Below are positions 15,092 to 24,266 of a stretch of 64,000 nt of DNA, piece after piece. The DNA comes from Knoellia koreensis (lineage in GTDB: Bacteria; Actinomycetota; Actinomycetes; Actinomycetales; Dermatophilaceae). The notes under the pieces are model-generated. The model made no database searches, was not told the DNA's origin, and was given only the letters and a program-made list of their open reading frames with translations. A program made the translations under genes and the position numbers. Each line of letters starts with the position of its first letter. The first letter of the stretch is position 1. The stretch covers positions 1 through 64,000 of the forward strand of contig NZ_JABEPQ010000007.1 of NCBI RefSeq assembly GCF_013041615.1, written 5' to 3'.

Positions 15092-15844
15092 ATGGTGGGC
15101 CAACAGCTGACGTGGTTGACGCGTCGACCCACCTTCTGGTCGGCGGTCGTGCCGCTGGTGGCCGTCGCGGCCGGGGTGCTGTTCGCGACCAGCGCCACCA
15201 CGGCCAAGGGCACCGACCTGCGGGCCTCCGGTGGCGACCTGCCCGGGCTGATCCGCTCCGAGACCCGGCAGAACACCCTCGCGGGGCAGCGGCTGGGGCA
15301 GGTCCGCTCCGAGGTCGACCGGCTGAGCAGCCAGCAGGCACCCGGCGACCTGCGGGTCACCCAGCTGTCGCGCAAGGCCGACTCGCTGGCGCTCGCCGCT
15401 GGCACCGAGTCGGTGCGTGGCTCGGTTGTCGAGGTCAGCCTCAACGACGCCAAGATCGTCCCGGACCCGCTGCCCGACGGCATCTCGCTGGACTCCTACG
15501 TCGTGCACCAGCAGGACGTTCAGGCGGTGGTCAACGCGCTGTGGAAGGGCGGGGCCGAGGCGATGATGCTGATGGACCAGCGGGTCATCTCCACCAGCGC
15601 CGTGCGCTGCGTCGGCAACACGCTCATCCTCCAGGGCCGGGTCTACTCCCCGCCCTACCGCATCCGGGCGATGGGCGACCCGCAGGCGCTGCAACGGGCG
15701 CTCGACGAAAGCAGGACGGTGCAGATCTACCGCGAGTACGTCGACGCCCTCGGTCTGGGCTATGACGTCCAGACCCTTCCCGACGTGACCTTCCCGGCGT
15801 ATGCCGGCTCCACCGCGCTGCACTACGCGAAGGCCGGCGCGTGA
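15092..15844 (+). CDS. DUF881 family membrane protein
   Basis: 250 residues: an N-terminal membrane helix (about 15-33) followed by a coiled segment and the DUF881 fold, seen as GTESVRGSVVEVSLNDA and the C-terminal SPPYRIRAMGDPQALQRAL. The protein faces outside. Members sit beside sortase and division genes in Actinobacteria (Rv0012 position), but the biochemical function is not known. The end overlaps the sortase start by 4 bp, so the genes are translationally coupled. Confidence 0.9.
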   Translation: MVGQQLTWLTRRPTFWSAVVPLVAVAAGVLFATSATTAKGTDLRASGGDLPGLIRSETRQNTLAGQRLGQVRSEVDRLSSQQAPGDLRVTQLSRKADSLALAAGTESVRGSVVEVSLNDAKIVPDPLPDGISLDSYVVHQQDVQAVVNALWKGGAEAMMLMDQRVISTSAVRCVGNTLILQGRVYSPPYRIRAMGDPQALQRALDESRTVQIYREYVDALGLGYDVQTLPDVTFPAYAGSTALHYAKAGA

Positions 15845-16524
15845 AGGCGCTGCGCTGGTCGCTCGGCGTCGTCGGCGACCTGCTCGTGACCGCCGGGCTG
15901 GTGCTGCTGCTCTTCGTCGCCTGGCAGCTGTGGTGGACCGACGTCACCGCCAACAGGGTGCAGGACCAGACGATCGCCCGGCTCGACCGCGAGTTCAGCC
16001 GGCCCGCGCCGGCCAGCGCGAACGAGAAGCCCAAGGCCGTGCCGTTCGGTGAGGCGTTCGCGATCCTGCGGATCCCGCGGCTGGGGGCCGACTACGCCCG
16101 CCCGGTGCTCGAGGGCACGAGCCTGGACATCCTCGACGAGGGTGTCGGGCACTACAAGGACACCGCGCTGCCGGGCGTCGTCGGCAACTTCGCCGTGGCC
16201 GGCCACCGCACGACGTACGGGCGGCCGTTCCATGACATCGACAAGCTGCAGCCGGGTGACAAGGTGGTCGTCGAGACGAAGACGACCTACTTCGTCTACG
16301 TCGTGCGCAGCCACAAGATCGTGCTGCCGACCGCGGTCGAGGTCATCGCCCCCGTGCCGGACAAGCCCGGTGCCAAGCCGACCGAGCGGTGGATGACGAT
16401 GACGGCCTGCCACCCCAAGTACAGCGCCGCCCAGCGGTACATCGTCTTCGCCCAGCTCGAGAAGTCCTACCCACGTGCCAAGGGCCTGCCGGCCGGCACC
16501 CTCGCCGTCCCGAAGGGGGCCTGA
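15841..16524 (+). CDS. srtE: Class E sortase
   Basis: 227 residues with one N-terminal membrane anchor (about 10-31) and a sortase domain. The catalytic triad is visible: His in AGHRTTYG, Cys in TACHP, and Arg in AAQRYIV. Class E sortases, typical of high-GC Gram-positives, join LAxTG-type surface proteins to the cell wall. The GTG start overlaps the DUF881 stop. The gene is followed by a small membrane gene and the glutamine amidotransferase. Confidence 0.93.
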   Translation: MKALRWSLGVVGDLLVTAGLVLLLFVAWQLWWTDVTANRVQDQTIARLDREFSRPAPASANEKPKAVPFGEAFAILRIPRLGADYARPVLEGTSLDILDEGVGHYKDTALPGVVGNFAVAGHRTTYGRPFHDIDKLQPGDKVVVETKTTYFVYVVRSHKIVLPTAVEVIAPVPDKPGAKPTERWMTMTACHPKYSAAQRYIVFAQLEKSYPRAKGLPAGTLAVPKGA

Positions 16525-16527
16525 GAG

Positions 16528-16734
16528 ATGTTGTATGCCGCGATCTGGCGGGCGCTGCCCGGTCCCCTCGTCGTGCGGGCGCTGATCGCGCTGGTGCTCG
16601 TGGCGGCCGTGGTCGCGGTGCTGTTCCTGTGGGTGTTCCCGCACGTGGCGCCGTACATGCCGTTCAACGACAACACGGTCGACACCTCGGGTGCGGCCCG
16701 TGCGGCCGGTGCCGCCGCGGGTGGTGCGCGATGA
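16528..16734 (+). CDS. Small membrane protein between sortase and amidotransferase
   Basis: 68 residues with one hydrophobic helix (ALIALVLVAAVVAVLFLWVF) and a short polar tail ending in Ala and Gly. It starts 3 bp after the sortase stop, and its own stop overlaps the next ATG by 4 bp, so it is a real operon member. Similar short membrane proteins occupy this slot in other Actinobacteria. Its function is unknown. Confidence 0.8.
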   Translation: MLYAAIWRALPGPLVVRALIALVLVAAVVAVLFLWVFPHVAPYMPFNDNTVDTSGAARAAGAAAGGAR

Positions 16735-17390
16735 CGCGGGTGCTGGTCGTCGACAACTACGACTCGTTCGTCTTCACGATCGTCGGCTACCTCCAGCAGC
16801 TCGGCGCCGAGTGCGAGGTCGTGCGCAACGACGCGGTCGGCCCCGCTGACGGTGCCGACTTCGACGGGGTGCTGGTGTCGCCCGGGCCGGGCACACCCGA
16901 GGAGGCCGGGGTGTCGATGGCCATGATCGAGGCGTGTGCCGAGCGCTCGCAGCCGATGATCGGCGTCTGCCTGGGGCACCAGGCGCTCGGGGTCGTGTGC
17001 GGTGCCACGGTCGGGCGTGCGCCGGAGCTGTTGCACGGCAAGACCTCGCAGGTGGCCCACGACGGCACCGGCGTGCTGGCCGGGCTGCCGTCGCCGTTCA
17101 CCGCGACCCGCTACCACTCCCTGACCATCGAGCCGTCGACCGTGCCGGACGTGCTGGTCCCGACAGGGCACACCGAGTCCGGCGTCATCATGGCCGCCCG
17201 GCACCGCGACCTGCCGTTGCACGGCGTGCAGTTCCACCCCGAGAGCGTCCTCACCCACGGCGGTCACCGCATCCTCGCCAACTGGCTCGAGCTGTGCGGC
17301 CTCACCGGGGCCGTGGAGCGCTCGGCCGGGCTCAGCCCGCTCGTGCGGGACGCCGAGGGCGTCGCCCGCGCCGTCGCCGCCGGCAGCTGA
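16731..17390 (+). CDS. pabA: Glutamine amidotransferase, anthranilate/aminodeoxychorismate synthase component II
   Basis: 219 residues of the class I glutamine amidotransferase family, which releases ammonia from glutamine for aminodeoxychorismate (folate) or anthranilate (tryptophan) synthesis. Diagnostic blocks: VVDNYDSFVF at the start, VSPGPGTPEEAG, the nucleophile in GVCLGHQALG, and HPESVLT with the catalytic His and Glu. The ATG overlaps the previous stop. Which pathway it serves cannot be told from sequence; at this locus the gene is annotated trpG or pabA in different genomes. The symbol is therefore tentative. Confidence 0.88.
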   Translation: MTRVLVVDNYDSFVFTIVGYLQQLGAECEVVRNDAVGPADGADFDGVLVSPGPGTPEEAGVSMAMIEACAERSQPMIGVCLGHQALGVVCGATVGRAPELLHGKTSQVAHDGTGVLAGLPSPFTATRYHSLTIEPSTVPDVLVPTGHTESGVIMAARHRDLPLHGVQFHPESVLTHGGHRILANWLELCGLTGAVERSAGLSPLVRDAEGVARAVAAGS

Positions 17391-17429
17391 CGGCGGCGCC
17401 CCGACTGCGGCGTCACCCCCTCGCAAAAC

Positions 17430-17486
17430 GGGGGTTGCTGACACGAAACGGGGGTTCAGAACACCCGTTTCGTGCACGCAACCCCC
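17430..17486. terminator. Nested hairpin between convergent pabA and pknB
   Basis: An inner stem of 11 bp (17442-17452 with 17464-17474) sits inside an outer stem of 9 bp (17430-17438 with 17478-17486). It lies midway between two convergent stops, so it probably terminates both directions. Confidence 0.75.
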
Positions 17487-17503
17487 GGATTGCGGGTGCG
17501 CCG

Positions 17504-19387
17504 TCAGGGGGTCTGGCCGGTGGTCGGGGTGCTGGCCGGGCCGGTCGGCGTCGTGGTGGTCGTGCTCGGGGTGGGCGGCGGCGTCGTGGTCGTCGTCGAC
17601 GGGGTCGCCGTCGTGGTGGGTGTCGGCGGCGGGGGCTGGGCCACCGTGATCGTCACGGTCGTGCCCTCGTCGACCTTGGTGCCCGCCTTGATGCTCTGGG
17701 CGATGACGGTGTTCTCCGGCTCGCTGCTCTCCTTGAACACTGTCTTGACGTTGAGGCTCTTGGCGTTGAGGTCGTCCGATGCGTCGCTGCGCGTGCGGCC
17801 CTGCAGGTCCGGCACGCTCACCTTGCCCGAGGACACGCTCAGCGTCACCGTCGAACCCACCGCCACGGTCTCGCCCGCGGCGGGCGAGGTCGAGACGACC
17901 TTGCCCTTGTCGACACCTGAGTCGTCCACCTCCTTGTTCGACGCGGCGACCTTGAGCCCGAGGTTGGTCAGGGTCGTCTTGGCCTCCTCCTGGTCGTAAC
18001 CCTTGAGGTCGGGCAGGTCGACCGTGTCCGGCCCGATCGACACGCTGAGGCTGACCACGCTGCCGGGCGCGACCATCTCGGCGCCACCGGGGCTCTGGTC
18101 CACGACCGTGCCCACGTCCTTGGGACTGTTGACCTCGTTGGTCTCCGGCTTCAGGCCGGCCGCGCGGATCTCGGCCTGGGCCGTCTCCACCGGCTTGTTG
18201 ACGACGCTCGGCACGGCCACCTGCTGCTGCGGCTTGTCGCCACCGTCCAACAGGGACCGGCCGAACAACCCCAGCACCACGAGGGCGCCGAGGACGGCCG
18301 CCACCAACAGCACGTACATGAAGCCGCGCCGCTTCTTGGGCTCGTCGTCCGGGTCGTGGCCCACGGCCGGGAGGGTCGCGGTGTTGCCGTTCCCACCCCC
18401 GGCCGGCTGGCCGGCATACCCCGCCCCGGCAGGGAGGACGGTCGTGGCGGCCGCGGCGCTCGCGGGGGCCAGCGCGACCGTCGCGTCCGCCCCAGCAGCA
18501 GCGGCCGTGCCGCGCGCGGCGTCGCTGATGGGGCGCCCGAGCCGCGCCGCCTGAAGGTCCGCACGGAAGGCGGTGGCGTCCTGGTAGCGGGCCTCGCGGT
18601 CCTTGGCGAGCGCGTGCAGCACGACCGCGTCGAAGGCCGCCGGGATGTCGGGGTTGAGCGAGGACGGCCGCGGCGGCTGCTGGCCGACGTGCTGGTAGGC
18701 GATGGCCACCGGCGAGTCGGCCTGGAACGGCGGGCGGCCGGTGAGCAGCTCGAAGAGCAGGCACCCGGTGGAGTAGAGGTCGGAGCGGGCATCGACGTGC
18801 TGGCCCTGCGCCTGCTCGGGTGAGAGGTACTGCGCCGTGCCGATGACCGCCTGCGTCTGGGTCATCGTGGCGTTGGTGTCGGCGACGGCGCGGGCGATGC
18901 CGAAGTCCATCACCTTGATCTCGCCGTGCCGGCCGATCATCACGTTGGCCGGCTTGATGTCACGGTGGACGATGCCCATCCGGTGGCTGTAGGCGAGCGC
19001 GTCGAGGATGCCCTCGGTGATGCGGGCTGCCTCGGTCGCCTCCAGCGGCGCGCGCTCGTTCAGCACCTCGCGCAGCGTCTTGCCGTCGACGTACTCCATG
19101 ACGATGTAGGGCACCGGGACGGTGGCGCCCCCGGCGTCGGTGATCTTGTCCTCGCCGGAGTCGTAGACGGCCACGATCGAGGCGTGGTTGAGCCCGGCGG
19201 CCGACTGCGCCTCGCGGCGGAAGCGCGAGAGGAACGTCGCGTCGCGCGCGAGGTCCGAGCGCAGCATCTTGATCGCGACCGGTCGGCCCAGCCTCGTGTC
19301 GTGCCCCAGGTGCACCTCGGCCATGCCGCCACGACCGATGAGCTCACCCACCTCGTAGCGACCGCCCAGCATCCGCGGCCCTGTCAT
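17504..19387 (-). CDS. pknB: PASTA-domain serine/threonine protein kinase
   Basis: 627 residues from the preferred ATG at 19387 (MTGPRMLGGRYEVGELIGRG, the usual PknB start); a GTG at 19432 would add 15 residues. Cytoplasmic kinase domain: glycine loop, Lys40, HRDIKPAN with Asp143, DFG, and an activation loop with TMTQTQAVIGT carrying the likely autophosphorylated Thr residues. One membrane helix near 360-375, then three extracellular PASTA domains that bind muropeptides or lipid II in homologues. The end is a Thr/Pro-rich tail of about 45 residues, which is unusual for PknB. It heads the block pknB-pbpA-rodA-pstP-fhaB-fhaA read from the far end. A second kinase (pknA), adjacent in Mycobacterium, is missing here. 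Confidence 0.95.
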   Translation of the reverse strand: MTGPRMLGGRYEVGELIGRGGMAEVHLGHDTRLGRPVAIKMLRSDLARDATFLSRFRREAQSAAGLNHASIVAVYDSGEDKITDAGGATVPVPYIVMEYVDGKTLREVLNERAPLEATEAARITEGILDALAYSHRMGIVHRDIKPANVMIGRHGEIKVMDFGIARAVADTNATMTQTQAVIGTAQYLSPEQAQGQHVDARSDLYSTGCLLFELLTGRPPFQADSPVAIAYQHVGQQPPRPSSLNPDIPAAFDAVVLHALAKDREARYQDATAFRADLQAARLGRPISDAARGTAAAAGADATVALAPASAAAATTVLPAGAGYAGQPAGGGNGNTATLPAVGHDPDDEPKKRRGFMYVLLVAAVLGALVVLGLFGRSLLDGGDKPQQQVAVPSVVNKPVETAQAEIRAAGLKPETNEVNSPKDVGTVVDQSPGGAEMVAPGSVVSLSVSIGPDTVDLPDLKGYDQEEAKTTLTNLGLKVAASNKEVDDSGVDKGKVVSTSPAAGETVAVGSTVTLSVSSGKVSVPDLQGRTRSDASDDLNAKSLNVKTVFKESSEPENTVIAQSIKAGTKVDEGTTVTITVAQPPPPTPTTTATPSTTTTTPPPTPSTTTTTPTGPASTPTTGQTP

Positions 19388-19475
19388 CGCATGCCCCTGC
19401 GCATCGTTGCCCGTCCCTGCGTCGTCCTGCACCTGTCCCCGGAATTCCCTTTCCCGTATGCCGTTTGCCCGTGTG

Positions 19476-20933
19476 TCATCGGCCCAGCACCGCTTCCATC
19501 ACAGCCTTGGCGATGGGCGCGGCCACCCGGCCACCGGCCGCCTCGTTGCCCGCGGTGCCGCCGTCCTCGACCACGACGGCCACGGCAACCTTCGCGTCGT
19601 CAGCGGGCGCGAACCCCGTGAACCACGCGTGCGGCGGCTGACCCGGCCCCTGCTGGGCGGTGCCGGTCTTGCCGGCCACGGACACGCCACTGATCTGCGC
19701 CGCAGTGCCGGTGCCGCTCTCCACGACCTTCTGCATCATCCGCGTCAGCGCACCGGCGGTGTCGGCGGACACGGCCTGCGACATCTGCTCGGGGCTGGCC
19801 TCGTCGATCGTCTCGAGGTCGGAGGACGTGACCCTGCCGACGAGGTAGGGCTTCATGACGATGCCGTTGTTGGCGACGCCCGCGGAGATCATCGCGACCT
19901 GGAGGGGCGTCATCCGCACGTCGTACTGGCCGATTGCGGACTGCGCCAGCTGGGGGGCGTTGAGCTCGGCCGGAACGCTGCTCGGCGTCACCGTCATGGG
20001 GACGGAGATGCGGTCGCCGATGCCGAACTTCGCTGCCTGCGAACGGAACTCGTCCGCGCCGAGCTCCATGCCAAGCCACCCGAACGCCGTGTTGCACGAG
20101 ATCTCGAGGGCGCGGGTGAGGGTGACGCGGTTGTTCGGGCCGCACGCACCGGGGAAGTCGTTGGGCAGGTTGGTCGTCGTGAGCGGCAGGTCGAGCGTGG
20201 CCGGTCCGGGGATCGAGCTCTCCTCGGTGAACTTGCCCGACTCGAGGGCAGCCGCGGCCGTGACGACCTTGAACGTCGACCCGGGCGGGTAGAGGTTGCC
20301 GGCGATCGCGCGGTTGACCATGGGCCGGCTCTTGTCGGCGTTGAGCTCCTTCCAGGCGGCCTGCACCTTGGCGGTGTCGTGGCTGCTCAGGACGGAGGGG
20401 TCGTATGCCGGGTGGCTGACCATCGCGAGGATGGCGCCGGTCTTCGGGTCGAGGGCCACGACGGCACCCCGCTGGTTGCCGAGCGCTTTGTCGGCGGCGG
20501 CCTGCGCCTTGGCGTTGATGGTGAGCTCGAGGCTGGCGCCGGACTGCTCCTTGCCGGTGAGGATGTCGGTCACCCGGCGGTAGAACAGCTTGTCGGACGA
20601 ACCGGACAGGAGCGCGTCCTCGGCACCCTCGATGCCGCCGCCCGCACCGTAGGTGAACGAGTAGTAGCCCGTGATGTGCGAGTAGAGGTCCTTGCCCGGG
20701 TAGGTGCGCAGCCACTTCAGCTCGTCGTCGGACGGCACCGAGCGGGCAATGGGGTTGCCGCCCACGAGAATCTGTCCGCGCTCGCGGGCGTAGTTGGCGA
20801 GCAGGGTGCGCCGGTTGTCCGGGCGCTCCTGCAGCTCCTTGGCCTGGACGAACTGGATCCACGTCGAGGAGAGCAGCAGCGCGGCGAACAGCAGTGCGAC
20901 CAGGGTGGAGATGCGGCGGATCGGTGCGTTCAT
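19476..20933 (-). CDS. pbpA: Class B penicillin-binding protein PbpA
   Basis: 485 residues. It is a peptidoglycan transpeptidase with an N-terminal membrane anchor (LVALLFAALLLSSTWIQFVQ) and the three active-site motifs: PPGSTFK with the serine, SCN, and AGKTGTAQ. It probably works with the SEDS protein encoded just upstream. Its ATG overlaps the SEDS stop by 4 bp (20930-20933), so the pair is translationally coupled and made in equal amounts. In Mycobacterium PbpA is a PknB substrate needed for division. Confidence 0.95.
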   Translation of the reverse strand: MNAPIRRISTLVALLFAALLLSSTWIQFVQAKELQERPDNRRTLLANYARERGQILVGGNPIARSVPSDDELKWLRTYPGKDLYSHITGYYSFTYGAGGGIEGAEDALLSGSSDKLFYRRVTDILTGKEQSGASLELTINAKAQAAADKALGNQRGAVVALDPKTGAILAMVSHPAYDPSVLSSHDTAKVQAAWKELNADKSRPMVNRAIAGNLYPPGSTFKVVTAAAALESGKFTEESSIPGPATLDLPLTTTNLPNDFPGACGPNNRVTLTRALEISCNTAFGWLGMELGADEFRSQAAKFGIGDRISVPMTVTPSSVPAELNAPQLAQSAIGQYDVRMTPLQVAMISAGVANNGIVMKPYLVGRVTSSDLETIDEASPEQMSQAVSADTAGALTRMMQKVVESGTGTAAQISGVSVAGKTGTAQQGPGQPPHAWFTGFAPADDAKVAVAVVVEDGGTAGNEAAGGRVAAPIAKAVMEAVLGR

Positions 20934-22315
20934 CGCACGGCCACCACCTCGGTCGGTGCGTCGTTCGTCGCGTTGGGACCGCTGCGCACCTCGGCGACCG
21001 GCCGGCGGGCCTGGTCGCTGATGCGCAGGAGCAGGGCGACGAGCGACCAGTTGGCGAGCAGCGAGGAGCCGCCGGCCGACAGGAACGGCATGGTCAGACC
21101 GGTGAGCGGGATGACCCGGGTGACGCCGCCGACGACGACGAAGCACTGCAGCGCCACCGAGAACGCCAGCCCCGCCGCGAGCAGCTTGCCGAACCCGTCA
21201 CGCACACCGAGTGCCGTCCGCAGGCCGCGCTCGACGAGCAGCACGTAGAGCATGAGGATCGCGAACAGGCCGACCAACCCAAGCTCCTCACCGAAGCTGG
21301 GGATGATGTAGTCCGACTCGGCGAACGGCGTGAGGTAGGGGCGGCCGCGGCCGAGCCCGGTGCCGAGGAGCCCACCGGCCGCCATGCCCATGAGGCCCTT
21401 GGCGAGCTGGTCGGAGACGGCGAGGGTGTCCGGCGAGAACGGGTCGAGCCAGAACTGCACGCGCTGCTGCACGTGCCCGAAGAGCAGGTAGGCCACGTAG
21501 GCGCCGACGCTGAACAGGGCGAGGCCGATCGCGATCCACGAGATGCGCTCGGTGGCGACGTAGAGCATCACGACGAACAGGCCGAACAGCAGCAGCGAGG
21601 AACCCAGGTCGGTCTCGAAGACCAGGATTCCGAGGCTGAGGATCCACGCGACGAGGATCGGGCCGAGGTCACGGGCCCGGGGGAAGGTGAACCCGAGGAC
21701 CTTGCGGCCGGCCAGGCTCAGGGCGTCGCGGGTCTGCACGAGGTAGCCGGCGAAGAACACCGCCAGCACGATCTTCGCGACCTCACCGGGCTGAAAGGTG
21801 AACGGCCCCAAACCGATCCAGATGCGCGAGCCGTAGACGGTGCGGCCGATGCCGGGCAGCAACGGCAGCAGGAGCAGGACGAACGCGACGGCGCCGGCGG
21901 TGAAGGTGTAGCGCCGCAGCACGCGGTGGTCGCGCAGGAACCACAGCACCCCGGCCGCGATGACGACCGACAGGGCGCTCCACATGAGCTGACGCGTGCC
22001 CTGGGCCTCGCCGATGCTGCGACCGGCGGCAAGGTCGAGCCGGTGGATCATCACCAGACCGAGCCCGTTGAGCAGGGTGGCGATCGGCAGCATCACCGGG
22101 TCGGCATACGACGCCTTGAAGCGCAGGACCAGGTGGAACCCGACCGCGAGCACCAGCAGGCCCACGACCTGCGTGGTGAGCCCGGCGGGCACCTCGTTGT
22201 TCACCGCCAGCGAGACGTTGACGTAGGCCAGCACGACGATGCCGACGGCCAGCAGCAACAGCACCAGCTCGACGTTGCGGCGGGTGCGGGGCGGGTGGCT
22301 GGAGACGGTGCTCAT
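20930..22315 (-). CDS. rodA: SEDS glycosyltransferase (RodA/FtsW family)
   Basis: 461 residues with about 12 membrane helices. SEDS proteins polymerise lipid II glycan strands in complex with a class B PBP. Seen here are GSRIWIGLGPFTFQPGEVAKI, the FETDLGSSLLLFG block that holds the catalytic Asp region, and the C-terminal GGVTRVIPLTGLTMPFLSAGGSS. It is annotated RodA or FtsW-like at this locus. It begins 7 bp after the pstP stop and overlaps pbpA. Confidence 0.95.
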   Translation of the reverse strand: MSTVSSHPPRTRRNVELVLLLLAVGIVVLAYVNVSLAVNNEVPAGLTTQVVGLLVLAVGFHLVLRFKASYADPVMLPIATLLNGLGLVMIHRLDLAAGRSIGEAQGTRQLMWSALSVVIAAGVLWFLRDHRVLRRYTFTAGAVAFVLLLLPLLPGIGRTVYGSRIWIGLGPFTFQPGEVAKIVLAVFFAGYLVQTRDALSLAGRKVLGFTFPRARDLGPILVAWILSLGILVFETDLGSSLLLFGLFVVMLYVATERISWIAIGLALFSVGAYVAYLLFGHVQQRVQFWLDPFSPDTLAVSDQLAKGLMGMAAGGLLGTGLGRGRPYLTPFAESDYIIPSFGEELGLVGLFAILMLYVLLVERGLRTALGVRDGFGKLLAAGLAFSVALQCFVVVGGVTRVIPLTGLTMPFLSAGGSSLLANWSLVALLLRISDQARRPVAEVRSGPNATNDAPTEVVAVR

Positions 22316-22322
22316 AACGGGT

Positions 22323-23720
22323 TCATCGCGTGCTGCTGGTGGGGCTGGTCGGGCTGGGCGGGCTCGTCGGGCTCGTCGGCGACGGGACGGTGGTCGACGT
22401 GGTCGTGGAGGGAGTCGGTGTCGTCGTGGTCGGCGAGGGGGTGGACCCCGGGCCGGAGGCGCACTGTTCGCCGAGCGCCCGCGCGACGGCGCAGCGTGAG
22501 GCCTCGGAGCGCAGCTGCTCGACGACCGCTTGGGCGTCGGCCAGGGTGTCGGCGGTCACGGTGTCCTGGACCCGCGTGCGGTAGAAGTCGGGCAGGTCGC
22601 TGACCCGCACGCTCGAGGACTCCTCGACGTGCGACAGCTTGACCGGGCCGAGGTCCTGCGAGACCCCCTGGTAGATCGCCACGGTGCCGTTGTCCTCACC
22701 GACGAACCACTGCCGCTGCGTCCATGTCCACGCGGCATACGCCCCACCGCCGATGACGATGAGGGCCACCACGAGCACGGCGATGCGACGCAGCCAGCGT
22801 CCCGGTCCGGCGGGCCCGTCCTCGGCGAGGCGGACCTCCTCGGGGTCGTCCTCGTCGTCGTCGGACCCGGTGGCCTCACGGGTGAGGGCCGCAGCCTTCT
22901 CGGCCGGGGTCACCGGGATCGGGCGCGTGCCACGGCGGGAGCGGACCGCGGCGGCGCCGACGACCTGCGGCTGGGTCGTGGCCTTCTCGGCCCGGGTCGC
23001 GTCGATCACGTCACCGATGACGATGGTGACGTTGTCCGGGGCGCCGGCCTTGAGGGCGAGCTGCACCAGCCGGTCGGCAGTGGGCCCGGGGGCCTCGCCG
23101 GCCGTCAGCACCTCGGCGACGGTGTCGGCGGCGACGTAGTCGGTGAGCCCGTCGGAGGCGATGAGGTAGCGGTCGCCGTCGCGGGCCTCGCGCACCGTGA
23201 TGTCGGGCTCGTCGTCGGGTGCGCCGGTGAGGACCCTCGTCACGAGCGAGCGCTGCGGGTGGCCGATGGCCTCCTCGGGGGTGATGCGGCCCTCGTCGAC
23301 GAGGCTCTGGACGAACGAGTGGTCCTTGGTGATCTGGTTGACCTCGCCGTCGCGGACGAGGAATGCCCGCGAGTCGCCGATGTGGGCGACGACCAGCTTG
23401 TTCTGCGCGCGCAGGATCGCGATGAGCGTGGTGCCCATCCCGTGCAGCGACGGGTCCTGCTTGACCATGTCGGACAGCTCGTGGTTGGCCGACGAAATCC
23501 GTTGCAGCAGAGCGCGACTCGCCTCCGAGCTGCCGGGCGCCTCGTCGTCCAGGTCGACGAGCGAGCCGATCACGACGGACGACGCGATGTCGCCACCGGC
23601 GTGGCCACCCATGCCGTCGGCCATTGCGAGCAGGCGCGGGCCGGCATACCCGGAGTCCTGGTTCTCCGAGCGGACCATGCCCACGTCCGATCGCGCGGCG
23701 TAGTTGAACGCGAAGGCCAT
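22323..23720 (-). CDS. pstP: PP2C-family serine/threonine phosphatase PstP
   Basis: 465 residues. The N-terminal PP2C domain (about 1-235) has the metal-binding acid motifs ENQD, ADGMGGHAGG, SDGLTDY and APDNVTIV, and GDSRAFL. It removes phosphates placed by PknB. A membrane helix at about 305-325 leads to an extracellular domain of about 90 residues. The last 45 residues are Pro, Thr and Ser only (TPSPTTTTPTPSTTTSTTVP and so on), much like the tail of PknB in the same operon. That shared tail is unusual for PstP. The frame ends 7 bp before rodA. Confidence 0.95.
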   Translation of the reverse strand: MAFAFNYAARSDVGMVRSENQDSGYAGPRLLAMADGMGGHAGGDIASSVVIGSLVDLDDEAPGSSEASRALLQRISSANHELSDMVKQDPSLHGMGTTLIAILRAQNKLVVAHIGDSRAFLVRDGEVNQITKDHSFVQSLVDEGRITPEEAIGHPQRSLVTRVLTGAPDDEPDITVREARDGDRYLIASDGLTDYVAADTVAEVLTAGEAPGPTADRLVQLALKAGAPDNVTIVIGDVIDATRAEKATTQPQVVGAAAVRSRRGTRPIPVTPAEKAAALTREATGSDDDEDDPEEVRLAEDGPAGPGRWLRRIAVLVVALIVIGGGAYAAWTWTQRQWFVGEDNGTVAIYQGVSQDLGPVKLSHVEESSSVRVSDLPDFYRTRVQDTVTADTLADAQAVVEQLRSEASRCAVARALGEQCASGPGSTPSPTTTTPTPSTTTSTTVPSPTSPTSPPSPTSPTSSTR

Positions 23721-23732
23721 CGTCGAGGTCGC

Positions 23733-24257
23733 CTACCGCCGCAGCTCGATGACGGTCTTGCCGATCCGCAGCGTGCTGCCTGCCTGGACGGGGGTCGGTT
23801 CGGTGAGCCGGTCGTTGCCCAGCCACGTGCCGTTGGTGGAGCCGAGGTCCTCGACGTACCAGGCGCCGTCGCGCACGAAGATGCGGGCGTGGCGACCGCT
23901 GGCGAAGTCGTCGTCGAGCACGAGCGCGGACTCGGGGTTGCGGCCGATGACGGTGCCGGACTCGCGCAGTGGCAGGGCGGTCCCGGTCAGCGAGCCCTGG
24001 GTGACGAGCAGCGAACGCGGGGCGTTGCCGCCGCCCGAGCGTCGTCCGCGGTCACTGCGGCCACCGCGGTCATTGCGGGCAGCAGGCGCCGGCGCGGCCT
24101 GGGGTCGCTCGGCCGCGCGACGCGACTGGCGCGAGGAGCGCGTCACCACCCGGGTGCCGTAGATGTCGCCGCGCAGCACGCCGACGACGCTGAAGACGAA
24201 GATCCACAGGAGCGCGAGGAGGCCGAGCCGGATGATCGTGAGGGTGAGTTCACTCAT
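23733..24257 (-). CDS. fhaB: FHA-domain membrane protein FhaB/FipA
   Basis: 174 residues: an N-terminal membrane helix (LTIIRLGLLALLWIFVFSVVG) with RGDIYG after it, a basic glycine- and arginine-rich linker, and a C-terminal FHA domain with VIGRNPES, SGRHARI and GSTNGTWLGN, which binds phosphothreonine. In Mycobacterium the homologue joins PknA/B signals to FtsZ and FtsQ. It sits 9 bp after fhaA and 12 bp before pstP in the operon. Confidence 0.95.
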   Translation of the reverse strand: MSELTLTIIRLGLLALLWIFVFSVVGVLRGDIYGTRVVTRSSRQSRRAAERPQAAPAPAARNDRGGRSDRGRRSGGGNAPRSLLVTQGSLTGTALPLRESGTVIGRNPESALVLDDDFASGRHARIFVRDGAWYVEDLGSTNGTWLGNDRLTEPTPVQAGSTLRIGKTVIELRR

Positions 24258-24266
24258 GTGGGGACG

